From Curtobacterium sp. MCBD17_013 (GTDB lineage: Bacteria; Actinomycetota; Actinomycetes; Actinomycetales; Microbacteriaceae): a DNA stretch of 64,000 bases. Every line of letters starts with the position of its first letter. Positions within the stretch are counted from its first letter, which is position 1. Below, one piece after another: positions 33,485 through 42,195 of the stretch. Made by a program: the position numbers and the translations under genes. The stretch spans positions 62,001 to 126,000 of the forward strand of contig NZ_QKTU01000007.1 in NCBI RefSeq assembly GCF_003234565.1, read 5' to 3'. The notes under the pieces were generated by a model. It was not told the DNA's origin. It saw only the letters and a program-made list of their open reading frames with translations, and made no database searches.

Positions 33485-33799
33485 GTGGAATACCGACTCA
33501 TGAACGAGTACACGGTGGACTGGCCGCTCTGGCGCGACGACGGCGGAGCGCCGGAGGGCGAGCCCGAGCTGTCAGAGCGGCTGGCAGCCCAGGTCCGGGA
33601 CTGGGCGGCGACGTTCAACGAGCTGTACTCGTACAAGACCGGGTGGCCGGACGCGCGGACCTGTCAGGCACAACGCGCCGAGGGCGAGCACCTGGCCGCG
33701 GCCATCGCTCGGGAACTCGGCCCGGACGACTCGATCGAGCTCGACTTCTGGGAGACCGCCCACGCCGGCCGGAACGACCGGGGAACGCGGCGTCGCTGA
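33485..33799 (+). CDS. Hypothetical protein, 104 aa
   Basis: Acidic, helical soluble protein beginning [20 protein letters not shown], with a middle [20 protein letters not shown] and the end [20 protein letters not shown] recall short actinobacterial proteins with this DWPLW start, function unknown. The GTG at 33485 has a purine-rich site (GAAGGGCGGGGC) just upstream; the ATG at 33500 is the alternative. It diverges from nadE and converges on the first fructan gene. Confidence 0.65.
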   Translation: MEYRLMNEYTVDWPLWRDDGGAPEGEPELSERLAAQVRDWAATFNELYSYKTGWPDARTCQAQRAEGEHLAAAIARELGPDDSIELDFWETAHAGRNDRGTRRR

Positions 33800-33961
33800 C
33801 GCTGCCAGGCGAGTGGCGGCGCCGGGTCCGTGAGCTCGATGGAGTGACGGCTCGCCGGCGCACGTCGGCGGTGGACCGCGGTCCGGGCCGCTGCACGACA
33901 GCCGGGAGCTGTTCCGCCGAGCACCGCCATGATGCACGGGTTCGGCGAGGACCGGCGGCAC

Positions 33962-35158
33962 TCATCCGCCTTGGGCGGTCGTGGACCTGTCGGTCGGGAT
34001 CGCACCGCCGAGGATCGAACCAGCGTGAGCCAGCTCGAGGATCGGGCCGTCGACCACGACCAGTGCGCCACCCTGCCGGCGCGGCATGGCCGAACGCTGA
34101 CCGTCGACGAGGAACTCGAGCTCGGTCGGTGTCGCTCGGAGCGACCAGGACCCGTCGTCCGTCGCACGTTCCAGATCACCGTCGACGGCCGGATCCCAAT
34201 GGATCAGGGTGCGTCCGTCGGTCGATCCAGCCAACCCGCGGCCCAGGAGACGTTCGACGCTGCCGTGCATGTCCAGCCGGAGATCGCCGTCGATCACCGA
34301 GAGCCCCCAGGGGAGACTGTGCGCCCCGACCCAGGCCCCGTCGGGGTCCGCCACGTGCCGCATCCAGAAGGTGATGCAGGGCAGGCCGTCCGCATCGTGG
34401 TAGACGGTCGGGGCGTAGTAGCTCGATCCGTAGGCGAGCGTTCCCCATCGCTCGACGTCGAACTTGCCGCCGTGCCAGCGGCCGATCCCGTACACGGTGC
34501 CGTACCCGGTGTCCGCAGCCCAGACGCTGAACATCAGCACGTCATGCCCGTCGACGGTGATCAGTTGTGGACACTCCCACAGTTCCCCCGTCCAGATCGG
34601 AGTCTGAGCGAGGGTCGATCGGGAGGCAGCGACACCGTCGAACTGCCAGTCCGTGAGGTCCACCGACGAGAACGAGAGCAGGCCGGCGACCCCGTCGGCC
34701 ATGGCGCCACCGACCAGCATCCGCCAGCACCCGTCGTCCTCGAAGACGAACGGATCACGGAACGCGGTCAGTCCCAGCCCCTCGGGAGGCTCGACGACGA
34801 CCGGCCCCTTGCTCCATCTGTCGAGGGAGCGGTCCTGCGTCGTCGCGACCCGGACGGTCCCCATCGCGGTGTCGGTCCCGGCCACCGACGTGTAGAACGC
34901 CAGGTGCGTGTCACTGCCCCCGTCGACGATGCTGCCGGTCCAGATCCCGTCGTCTCCGTCGCCCGGCGCGATCGCGATCGCCCTGGGTCGCAGCGACATG
35001 AGATCAGGGCCCGCCGCGTGCCCCCAGTGGATACCGGTCTCCCACTCGGTGCTGCCCGGGACGTACTGGTAGAACGCGTGGTACTCGCCGTTGGCGTGGA
35101 CGAACCCGTGGGGGTCGTTGATCCACCCGTCCGCGGTGAAGTGCAGCTGCGGTCGCAT
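33962..35158 (-). CDS. GH32 beta-fructosidase, module A
   Basis: Cytosolic fructan-cleaving enzyme of 398 aa. GH32 landmarks: WINDPHGFV (nucleophile Asp; canonical NDPNG changed to NDPHG), TAFRDPFVF (transition-state Asp), LWECPQL (acid/base Glu), and a C-terminal beta-sandwich ending VVVDGPILELAHAG. No signal peptide, so it acts on imported fructo-oligosaccharides. The start at 35158 has a GAGGAG site and lies 16 nt after the GH172 gene. It is the last gene of module A. Inulobiose is a reasonable substrate given the neighbours, but this is inference. Confidence 0.9.
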   Translation of the reverse strand: MRPQLHFTADGWINDPHGFVHANGEYHAFYQYVPGSTEWETGIHWGHAAGPDLMSLRPRAIAIAPGDGDDGIWTGSIVDGGSDTHLAFYTSVAGTDTAMGTVRVATTQDRSLDRWSKGPVVVEPPEGLGLTAFRDPFVFEDDGCWRMLVGGAMADGVAGLLSFSSVDLTDWQFDGVAASRSTLAQTPIWTGELWECPQLITVDGHDVLMFSVWAADTGYGTVYGIGRWHGGKFDVERWGTLAYGSSYYAPTVYHDADGLPCITFWMRHVADPDGAWVGAHSLPWGLSVIDGDLRLDMHGSVERLLGRGLAGSTDGRTLIHWDPAVDGDLERATDDGSWSLRATPTELEFLVDGQRSAMPRRQGGALVVVDGPILELAHAGSILGGAIPTDRSTTAQGG

Positions 35159-35174
35159 GGCGTGCAGCTCCTCG

Positions 35175-36275
35175 TCAACGCGGCCGACGCGCGGAGGCGT
35201 CGGGGAACGTCGGGTAGGCCGCGTGCGGTTCGACTTGGTACCAGTACGCGGTCGTGCTGATGTCATCCGCGCGCTCGAACAGTCCGTGCTCGGCGGCGCC
35301 GATCTGCTGCAGCGTGACCCGGAGCCGCTCTCGGAACGCGATCGGGTCCGGCAGATGCCACCGGTACAGGGCGTGCGACGGCGGCATCGCCTGCCAGAAG
35401 GGCGACCCCTTCGACTCGTCCACCCGAGACACGTGCGGGTAGCCGAAGTACGGTGCGCTGAACGGCAGCGGGTTCGGGTCCGGATGCTCGCGGAGCTCGT
35501 CCTGGAACGCCCAGGCACCGCCTGCGTAGTCCTCGAGTCCAGTACTGCAGAGCGTGGGGAACTCGTCGTCGCCGTCGAGGTAGAACTTGACCTCGCCCTC
35601 GCCCCACCAGTAGCGCTCGAGTTGCGACAGGGCGACGTAGGTGCCGACGTAGTGGCCGCGTCCGGCGACGCCGTCCAGGATCACGTGGTCTTCCCCGAGG
35701 GCGGTGGTCGCGTTGCTCCGGCGCCACTGCGCGTGGAAGCGGGCGAGGTCGTCGGGGTGCTCGTCGCCGACCGTGTAGTCGATCTGGAAGAACACCGCGC
35801 CGATCTCGTCGGGGTGTTCGCTCTCGAGGGTGATGCGCGCGGACTCGCGGAACGGCATCGGGAAGTAGGAGTTCATGCCGCCGGTGGGCGCGACGACGAT
35901 CGGGATCGAGGTGACCAGAGCCCTGGCACCGAACCCGTTGCAGAAGAAGTCACCGAGGGGGACCTCGACGGAGGGGGCGCTCTCGCCGTCCCAGTACGCG
36001 CGGAGTACGAGGTTCCGGAGCACGAAGGCACCGCCGTCGGTACGGTCCGGCACCGTGATCCAGATGTGCCGGATCGTTCCTGGCCCGGCGACGTCGGCCA
36101 GCGTGATGGTCTCGCCGGCGGCGATCGGAACGAATGCGGTGCCCTTCCGGCCGGTCCCGAGGGCGGACGGGGTCCGTGCGCCTGCTCCTCGTTCGCCGGT
36201 CGGGTTCTCGGCGTTGATGGACCGGCTCTCGATCCGCTTGGGGGCGGAGAGGACGGTGTCCCAGGAGAACGACAT
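35175..36275 (-). CDS. GH172 (DUF2961) glycosidase, difructose-dianhydride-I hydrolase candidate
   Basis: Protein of 366 aa matching DUF2961, now glycoside hydrolase family 172: NAENPTGERGAGA near the N-terminus, PGTIRHIWITVP, YWDGESAPSVEVPLGDFFCNGFG, and the STGLEDYAGGAWAFQDEL motif with the conserved Glu-Asp-Tyr. The founding GH172 enzyme, from Bifidobacterium dentium, interconverts inulobiose and difructose dianhydride I and cleaves alpha-fructofuranosides. No signal peptide. It lies between a sugar importer and a GH32 gene on one transcript, which favours a fructose-based substrate over arabinofuranose. Confidence 0.85.
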   Translation of the reverse strand: MSFSWDTVLSAPKRIESRSINAENPTGERGAGARTPSALGTGRKGTAFVPIAAGETITLADVAGPGTIRHIWITVPDRTDGGAFVLRNLVLRAYWDGESAPSVEVPLGDFFCNGFGARALVTSIPIVVAPTGGMNSYFPMPFRESARITLESEHPDEIGAVFFQIDYTVGDEHPDDLARFHAQWRRSNATTALGEDHVILDGVAGRGHYVGTYVALSQLERYWWGEGEVKFYLDGDDEFPTLCSTGLEDYAGGAWAFQDELREHPDPNPLPFSAPYFGYPHVSRVDESKGSPFWQAMPPSHALYRWHLPDPIAFRERLRVTLQQIGAAEHGLFERADDISTTAYWYQVEPHAAYPTFPDASARRPR

Positions 36276-36288
36276 GTGTGTGGGTTCC

Positions 36289-37179
36289 TTACTTGACGGC
36301 GCCTGCGGTGATGCCGCGGGTGAGGGAGCGCTGGAAGATGATGAAGAAGATCAGCGTCGGCAGGAGCGACAGCAGCGAGCCGGCGTTCTGCTCGGTGATG
36401 TCGGTCGAGAGCTGACCCTGCAGTGTCGACAACGCGATCGGGATGGTCTGCGCCGACGGGTCGGTGAGCATGATCACGGGGATGTAGAACTCGTTCCACG
36501 TCCAGATGAAGAAGAAGATCACCAGGACCGAGAGCGTCGGTCGCATGACCGGGAACACGACGCGCCACAGGATCTGCCACCGGTTGGCCCCGTCGAGGGC
36601 TGCGGCCTCGAGCAGCGACGGCTCGAACGTGCCCATGATCGACCCGAGCAAGTAGGTGCCGAAGGCGGCCTGCAGGACCGAGAAGATGATGATGACCGAC
36701 CAGATCGACCCCTGGAGGCCGACCGCCTGCGCACCGTAGAACAGCGGGTAGATGATCGACTCCTGCGGGAGCATCGTCGAGAACAGCAGGACGGCGGTGA
36801 TGACGGTGCCACCACGGATCCGGCCGATACCGATCGCGTACGCGGCCAGCAGGGCGATGACCACGCCGAGGATCGCGACGATCCCCGAGATGAGGATCGA
36901 GTTGACCAGCGCGACCGGGAAGTCGACGTCGGCGAGGTACTTCGCGAAGGCTGCGGTGGTGAACTGCTCTGGCCAGGCGAACGGGCCGTTGGCGGAGTAG
37001 TCGGCGCGCGTCTTGAAGGCGTTGAGGATGAGGACCAGGAAGGGCGCGGCGAGGACCACCCCGACGAGCACCGCGACCGCGAGGAGGAGCCATCGCACGG
37101 GACTCCTCCGTGTTCGCCGCGCGGAGGGTGGTGCCGGTGCTGTCGCTGGGGTCGTGGAGGTACCGATCGTTGCGGTCAT
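36289..37179 (-). CDS. CUT1 sugar ABC permease (MalG type), module A
   Basis: Inner-membrane permease of 296 aa, six helices, with the coupling loop LLEAAALDGANRWQILWRVVFPV and C-terminus ITAGAVK typical of this subunit. Start ATG 37179 overlaps the previous permease stop as TGATG. It is followed 13 nt later by the GH172 gene, so import and hydrolysis are co-expressed. Confidence 0.9.
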   Translation of the reverse strand: MTATIGTSTTPATAPAPPSARRTRRSPVRWLLLAVAVLVGVVLAAPFLVLILNAFKTRADYSANGPFAWPEQFTTAAFAKYLADVDFPVALVNSILISGIVAILGVVIALLAAYAIGIGRIRGGTVITAVLLFSTMLPQESIIYPLFYGAQAVGLQGSIWSVIIIFSVLQAAFGTYLLGSIMGTFEPSLLEAAALDGANRWQILWRVVFPVMRPTLSVLVIFFFIWTWNEFYIPVIMLTDPSAQTIPIALSTLQGQLSTDITEQNAGSLLSLLPTLIFFIIFQRSLTRGITAGAVK

Positions 37180-38126
37180 CAGCGTTCCGCCCTTTCGATG
37201 CTGACGCGCTGCCACCAGAGGATGAGCGAGGCGATGATGAGGATCAGGATGGTCAGGACGGTCGCGATCGAGGAGCCGTATCCGACGCGGGAGAGCTGGA
37301 AGAAGTTGAGGTACGAGTAGTACGACGGCACGTAGGTCGAACTCTCGGGACCGCCCCCGGTGAGGATGAGGACCGGGGCGAACACCTTCAGGGCACCGAC
37401 CGTCGCCGTGAGGATCACGATGAAGACCTCGGGTCGGATCTGCGGGATCGTGATCGCTCGGAACCGGCGCCACCAGCCTGCGCCGTCGACCTCCGCGGCT
37501 TCGAGCAGCTCCGGGTCGACCCGCTGCAGCCCGGACATGAAGATCACGACCGGGTACCCGATCTGCCCCCAGATCAGCACGATCATGATCGAGTACAGGG
37601 CGAGGTGCGGGTTGCCCAGCCAGTCGGGACCGTTGATGCCGACGGTGCTGAGGAGCGTGTTGATCGCACCGCTCTGCGCCCCGAGGACCCAGCTCCAGAT
37701 GACTCCGGCCACGGCCACGGGAACGATCTGCGGCAGGTAGTACGTAGCACGGAGGAAACTCGCCACCCGTGGCCCGAACTTCCTGCCGAGGTAGTCGAAC
37801 AGCAGCGCGGCGAGCACGAGGCCGATCGCCGTCGGGATGACGACGATCGCGACGATCATGTAGATCGAGTTCTTGAACGACGACCAGAAGAGCTCGTCGT
37901 GGAGCAGGGCCTCGTAGTTGCCGAGCCCGACGAAGTGGAACGGCGCCAGACCGCCCTTCCACTCGAACAGGCTGAAGAACAGGTTGCAGGCGAAGGGCAC
38001 CAGGACGATGGCCGCGAAGCCGACGCCGATCGGGAGCAGGTACCAGTAGTAGGAGGCCGACCGTGGCCGCCGCGGTGTTGCCCGCCTGGTCGCGGGCTGC
38101 GCCAGGTCGGTGATGAGAGTGGCCAC
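37179..38126 (-). CDS. CUT1 sugar ABC permease (MalF type), module A
   Basis: Inner-membrane permease of 315 aa with six helices and the loop LLEAAEVDGAGWWRRFRAITIP. Begins ATG 38126 after a 72-nt gap containing a strong 15-bp hairpin, a common arrangement that lowers permease output relative to binding protein. Forms the channel with the next gene. Confidence 0.9.
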   Translation of the reverse strand: MATLITDLAQPATRRATPRRPRSASYYWYLLPIGVGFAAIVLVPFACNLFFSLFEWKGGLAPFHFVGLGNYEALLHDELFWSSFKNSIYMIVAIVVIPTAIGLVLAALLFDYLGRKFGPRVASFLRATYYLPQIVPVAVAGVIWSWVLGAQSGAINTLLSTVGINGPDWLGNPHLALYSIMIVLIWGQIGYPVVIFMSGLQRVDPELLEAAEVDGAGWWRRFRAITIPQIRPEVFIVILTATVGALKVFAPVLILTGGGPESSTYVPSYYSYLNFFQLSRVGYGSSIATVLTILILIIASLILWWQRVSIERAER

Positions 38127-38151
38127 GAGTGCCCTTTCCGTGGAGGGGTGG

Positions 38152-38188
38152 TCCCGTGGGCCGCTGGACGGTACAGCGGCCCACGGGA
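38152..38188 (-). terminator. Post-binding-protein hairpin, module A
   Basis: Perfect 15-bp stem (38152-38166 with 38174-38188) and a 7-nt loop in the gap between binding-protein and permease genes. More likely a partial attenuator or 3'-end stabiliser than a full stop, as the permease genes have no other visible promoter. Confidence 0.65.
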
Positions 38189-38198
38189 AGGAGCGGGG

Positions 38199-39500
38199 CT
38201 ACTGCAACTGCGCCTTGCCCTTGGTGTAGAACTGCTGGAACGACTTGCTGAACGCAGCGGCCGTGGTCGACTTGTTGGTCAGCGACTGCATGCCGCTCTG
38301 CTGGAAGTCGAGCAGGCCCGGCAGCGGGTAGTCGGGGAAGTACGACAGCTTGTCGCCGTCGACCAGCGTCTGGAACTGCTGGTTCAGCGCCTTGATCTGC
38401 GGGTCGGTGATCACGCTCGGATCCCCGGCCAACGGCAGGCCGGCGTTCTTGGCCATCACGTTCTGCACCTGGGGGCTCAGCGTGGTGCTGATCCAGTCGT
38501 ACGCGAGCTCCTTGTTGCCGGACTTCGTGGGGACTGCCCAGAGGTGTCCGGAGGACCCGACGTTGAGCTTGGCGTCCGGCAGCGCGAAGGTGCCCCAGTT
38601 GAACTTCGCCGAGGCCTTGACGTTCGAGAACGCGTTCGAGTCCTCCAGCAGCAGCGGGTTCTTCTGGCTGAGCCAGGCCTGGTCCATCTGGTCGCCGGTC
38701 ACCGAGGCCAGTCGCGTGCCGAGGTACCCCTTGTCGATCCAGTCCTGGAATTGCTTGGTGCCGGTCGACCACGGGGCGCCGTCGACGTTCGGCGACCCCT
38801 TGAGGAACATGAAGTCGTCGATCTGGTCGCGCGTCGCGCCGGCCGACACGAGCGAGTACCAGGTCCAGAGCGCACCGAACCCGTTCGCGCTGCTGGCGAG
38901 CGGTGTGGTGCCCTGGTCGACGAACTTCTGCATGTCGCTCTCCAGCTCGGCACGCGTGGTCGGCGGGTTGGTGATCCCGGCCTTGGCGAACATGTCCTTG
39001 TTGTAGAACCAGACGATGAACTCGCCGATGTTCGGGATGCCGTACCAGTTGCCGCTTCCGGCGTTGCCGTCGGAGTCGTACTTCGCCAGGCTCGCGACCG
39101 AGCCCTTGATCTTCTCGTCCCAGCCGCGCTTCTCGACCTGGTCGTTGAGGTTCTCCAGCAGCCCCTGGGAAGCGAGCTGACCAGCGTCGGCGCCGCCCTT
39201 GTTGACCTCGAGGACGTCGGGGACCTTGTTCCCGGAGAGGAGGAGCTTCCCGTTCTTCTGGATGTTGCCGAAGCTCGTCGTGACGAACTTGACGTTCACG
39301 TCCGGGTGCTTCTTCTCGAAGATCGAGACGGCCTCCTTCCATCCCTTGTACTGGGCGCTGCTGCTGGCCTCGTACTGCCAGATCGTGAACGTCTTGGAAC
39401 TGCTGCCGGCGTTGGAGCATCCAGTCAGGACACTGGTGGTGAGGCCGATTGCGATCAGGCCGGCGACGAGACGCCAGAGCCTGCGGGTGGTGCGTTTCAT
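38199..39500 (-). CDS. Sugar ABC substrate-binding lipoprotein, module A
   Basis: Family-1 binding protein, 433 aa. Signal segment ends in lipobox LTGC; mature part opens FTIWQYEASSSAQYKGWKEAVSIFEKKHP and has VPDVLEVNKGGADAGQLASQGLL. ATG 39500 is preferred because GAGGTG lies 7 nt upstream; a GTG three codons earlier is also open. By context it should bind the substrate of GH172 and GH32, such as a difructose dianhydride or short fructan. Confidence 0.88.
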   Translation of the reverse strand: MKRTTRRLWRLVAGLIAIGLTTSVLTGCSNAGSSSKTFTIWQYEASSSAQYKGWKEAVSIFEKKHPDVNVKFVTTSFGNIQKNGKLLLSGNKVPDVLEVNKGGADAGQLASQGLLENLNDQVEKRGWDEKIKGSVASLAKYDSDGNAGSGNWYGIPNIGEFIVWFYNKDMFAKAGITNPPTTRAELESDMQKFVDQGTTPLASSANGFGALWTWYSLVSAGATRDQIDDFMFLKGSPNVDGAPWSTGTKQFQDWIDKGYLGTRLASVTGDQMDQAWLSQKNPLLLEDSNAFSNVKASAKFNWGTFALPDAKLNVGSSGHLWAVPTKSGNKELAYDWISTTLSPQVQNVMAKNAGLPLAGDPSVITDPQIKALNQQFQTLVDGDKLSYFPDYPLPGLLDFQQSGMQSLTNKSTTAAAFSKSFQQFYTKGKAQLQ

Positions 39501-39617
39501 GTGAGACACCTCGTTGTGATGGGGATTTTCGGGCGCACTGAAGGAACCGTCGGTGGACGAGCGCTGCAGTGGTGGTGGGACGTCAGCCTGCCGAGGGTGA
39601 TGGCGGGCGTTCTGCGA

Positions 39618-40664
39618 TCAGGTCATGGTGGCGACGGTCCGAGGGGCGGCCACTGAACAGCGGCGCACGATCGGACAGGGGACGATGTGTTCGCTGGGGA
39701 CACGCGGTGCGTGGAGGTCCTCGAGCGCGCGCTGGATGGTGACCTGCGCGGCGAGTTCTCCCATCGCCCGGTGGGGCAACTGCACCGTGGTGAGGCCGGG
39801 TACGAGTCCGTCGGCGATGTCGAGTTGGTTGTCGAACCCGACGACCGAGAGATCACCAGGGATGGCGAGACCCAACTCGTTCGCCACGTGGTAGACCGCG
39901 TTGGCCATCCGGTCACCGAAGCAGAACACCGCTGTCGGGCGGTCGTCACGGCTGAGGAGCGCACGCGCGGGCTCGAGCGTGTGCACGGTGCCTGCCTCGA
40001 CGGCCTCGACGACGAGGTCAGGGTCGAAGACGATCCCTGCGGCCTCGAGCGCATCCCGATAGCCCTGGAGCCGCAGGCTGCGAGCCGGGATGTCGCGCGA
40101 CACCGTGCAGAAACCGATCCGCCGGTGACCGACCGCCGTGAGTTCGGCCACCGCGGCGAACGCTCCCCCGCGCTCGTCGGGGACGATCCAGTCGACCGGC
40201 GAGGAGGGGTCCTCCGGTCGCCCGTCCAGGATCACCAGCGGGACCCGGTCGGGGACCGCGGGGGGCACGATGACCTGGTGGTACTCGCACGCGTAGATGA
40301 GGGCGTCGACGTTGCGTTGCAGCAGCATGGTGAGCGCGTTGCGCACCACCCGCTGATCACCGTCCGTGTCCACGAGCAGGATGAGGTACTGCTCGTCGAT
40401 CGCGACGCGCTGGGCGCCACCGATCATCTGGCCCGCGAAGGGGATGCTCGCGACACGGTCGGAGATCAGCCCGATCGTGTGCGTCTGACGGGTCCGGAGC
40501 CCACGAGCCATGAGGTCGGGGACGTAGCCCAACATGTCCGCGACGTCGCGGACGTGCTCGACGACGGCATCGCGGACGCGCCCCTTGTGTCGTCCGCTCA
40601 GGACCAGGGAGACGGTCGACGTGGACACGCCCGCACGTGTCGCCACGTCCTTCATCGTCAGCAT
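39618..40664 (-). CDS. LacI-family regulator, module A
   Basis: Transcription factor of 348 aa. Helix-turn-helix TMKDVATRAGVSTSTVSLVL, hinge ARGLRTRQTHTIGLI, then the sensor domain with VPDERGGAFAAVAELTAVGHRRIGF and CFGDRMANAVY. The sensor domain is close to that of the LacI in module B (46877), suggesting related fructose-containing effectors. ATG 40664 has a strong GAGGAGG site. It lies upstream of the binding-protein gene on the same strand; palindromes just upstream suggest autoregulation. Confidence 0.88.
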   Translation of the reverse strand: MLTMKDVATRAGVSTSTVSLVLSGRHKGRVRDAVVEHVRDVADMLGYVPDLMARGLRTRQTHTIGLISDRVASIPFAGQMIGGAQRVAIDEQYLILLVDTDGDQRVVRNALTMLLQRNVDALIYACEYHQVIVPPAVPDRVPLVILDGRPEDPSSPVDWIVPDERGGAFAAVAELTAVGHRRIGFCTVSRDIPARSLRLQGYRDALEAAGIVFDPDLVVEAVEAGTVHTLEPARALLSRDDRPTAVFCFGDRMANAVYHVANELGLAIPGDLSVVGFDNQLDIADGLVPGLTTVQLPHRAMGELAAQVTIQRALEDLHAPRVPSEHIVPCPIVRRCSVAAPRTVATMT

Positions 40665-40678
40665 GATCAACCTCCTCG

Positions 40679-40690
40679 TCAATCGGTTGA
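40679..40690. promoter_or_regulatory. LacI-type operator candidate, module A (proximal)
   Basis: TCAATCGGTTGA, a 10-of-12 palindrome with CG centre, 15 nt upstream of the module A lacI start codon. Confidence 0.45.
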
Positions 40691-40704
40691 TGCGAAGCTA
40701 GACA

Positions 40705-40719
40705 GTCAACAGAGTTGAC
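40705..40719. promoter_or_regulatory. LacI-type operator candidate, module A (distal)
   Basis: GTCAACAGAGTTGAC has perfect 6-bp arms around a 3-bp centre and shares the TCAA/TTGA half-sites with the proximal palindrome. The pair would let the regulator repress its own gene. Confidence 0.45.
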
Positions 40720-40787
40720 GCAAAGCCCAGCACCGAGATCCTCGGACCGCACGCCCGGCGACGGTGCGTGTCCGATTCGACGCGCTG

Positions 40788-42128
40788 CTACGAACCGATG
40801 GCGGGCGTGGCCCGGAAGGCATTGGCCGTCCGGTCGAGGACGGACTCGTCCTCGGTCCCCGAGTCGAGGACCGTGTTCCCAGCGGAGCCGGCGTCGACCA
40901 TGACCGTCGTCACGTTCAGTCGACCCGCGGCGTCCGTCGTGAGGAGCGCGTCGACCTGCGCGGAGAAGGCCGAGTCGTTCGACTGGATGTGCACGTCCTT
41001 CGCGACCACGTGGTTGGTGGAGACGGAGTTCCCGGTCCCGGACACCAGCCGGATGATGACGGGCTTCTGGTCCGCCGGCCGCACCCGCTGGGAGTCGACC
41101 ACCTCCGAGAAGTGATTGCTGACGATGGTGTTGTCACTTCCGTCGACCCGGAGGAGTCCGTACGAGTCGGGTCGGCCGTTGTCGATCGCGAGGAACGGCG
41201 TCCACGGCTCATGGTCACGCAGGAAGTGGTTGGACGCGACCAGGTTCTCCGAACTGCCCTCGGTCAGGATCACCATCCCCGGGTAGAACGAGTGCAGTCG
41301 GTTGTTCGTGACGCTCGACCGGGTGACGCCGGCGAGGTGGATGCTGCTCGCACCCCGCGGGAACACGTTGTTGGCGGTGATCAGGAGGCCGCCGTGGTTC
41401 TCGGCGTAGATGGAATGGCCTCGGGGACCGGCGCCGATGAGGTTGTCAGTGACCTTCGACGCCTGACCCCATCCGCGGAGCTCGATGCAACTGCCGCATT
41501 CTGCGATGAAGTTGTCGTGGATCGACAGGGCGTCGGTGTGGTGGATGGTGAGCGCGTGCTCGAGGTACACGAATCCCATGCCGTTGACACGGAACGAGTC
41601 GTTCGGAGTGGCGACGTGGATGCCGGTCTTGCCGTTGACGTACGTGTTCTCGGGGTGCAGATCCGCCCCGTCCGCGACGAAGTGCATGCCGTCGATGCAG
41701 AAGTTCTCGAACTCGACCGAGCTGAGGCGAGGGCTGCCCTGGCGCTCGACGATGAACGCGGCGCCGTCGCGAGCGCTCTCGCCACCGGTGCGTGGAAGGT
41801 CGACGAGGATGCGGCTGCCGCCGGGCCAGAGCTCGTGCAGGCTGGGCCATTCGTCCTCGGGGACGTTGAACCGGATGCTCGACGACGTGAAGCCGTGCCC
41901 GGATCCCTGGATCTTGAGGAAGCTGATGTCGATGACCACCTGTGTGCGGAGGTGATAGTCGCCCGGTGGGATGGAGATCACCGCACCGGGCCTCCCACCG
42001 TCGCCGTCGTCCGTTGCGGTCTGCCGACTCTTGATGTCGGCGATGATGCTGTTGATCACGCCGCCGATGTCCGTGGTCGGGTCGCCGACCGGCCATGCGG
42101 TCACGTCGTAGTGATTGCTGTTCTGCAT
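40788..42128 (-). CDS. GH91 difructose-dianhydride-III hydrolase / inulin fructotransferase
   Basis: Right-handed beta-helix enzyme of 446 aa that aligns along its length with Arthrobacter/Bacillus inulin fructotransferases: NHYDVTAWPVGD, GAVINSIIADIK-type start, GAVISIPPGDYHLRTQVV, GFVYLEHAL, and HDNFIAECGSCIEL. Asp205 and Glu216 keep the 11-residue spacing of the reported catalytic Asp/Glu pair. Secreted fructotransferases carry a signal peptide; this protein starts MQNSNHYD with none, which fits the intracellular DFA III hydrolases of the same family better. ATG 42128. It follows the second GH32 gene by 67 nt on one transcript. Confidence 0.9.
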   Translation of the reverse strand: MQNSNHYDVTAWPVGDPTTDIGGVINSIIADIKSRQTATDDGDGGRPGAVISIPPGDYHLRTQVVIDISFLKIQGSGHGFTSSSIRFNVPEDEWPSLHELWPGGSRILVDLPRTGGESARDGAAFIVERQGSPRLSSVEFENFCIDGMHFVADGADLHPENTYVNGKTGIHVATPNDSFRVNGMGFVYLEHALTIHHTDALSIHDNFIAECGSCIELRGWGQASKVTDNLIGAGPRGHSIYAENHGGLLITANNVFPRGASSIHLAGVTRSSVTNNRLHSFYPGMVILTEGSSENLVASNHFLRDHEPWTPFLAIDNGRPDSYGLLRVDGSDNTIVSNHFSEVVDSQRVRPADQKPVIIRLVSGTGNSVSTNHVVAKDVHIQSNDSAFSAQVDALLTTDAAGRLNVTTVMVDAGSAGNTVLDSGTEDESVLDRTANAFRATPAIGS

Positions 42129-42195
42129 GGGTGGGAATCCTTCCGTTCGTGGTCGTGGCCAGGCCCGCGCTGTCCGCTGGGCCAGACCTGATCGA

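Noticed and set aside
33873..33884. 12-bp palindrome GGACCGCGGTCC in the gap before the GH32 stop
   Set aside because: Short, has no loop and no partner site; expected by chance in DNA of this composition.
36289..39420. 1043-codon minus-strand frame spanning two permeases and the binding protein
   Set aside because: Only its last 296 codons are the real permease; the rest reads out of frame through the neighbouring genes.
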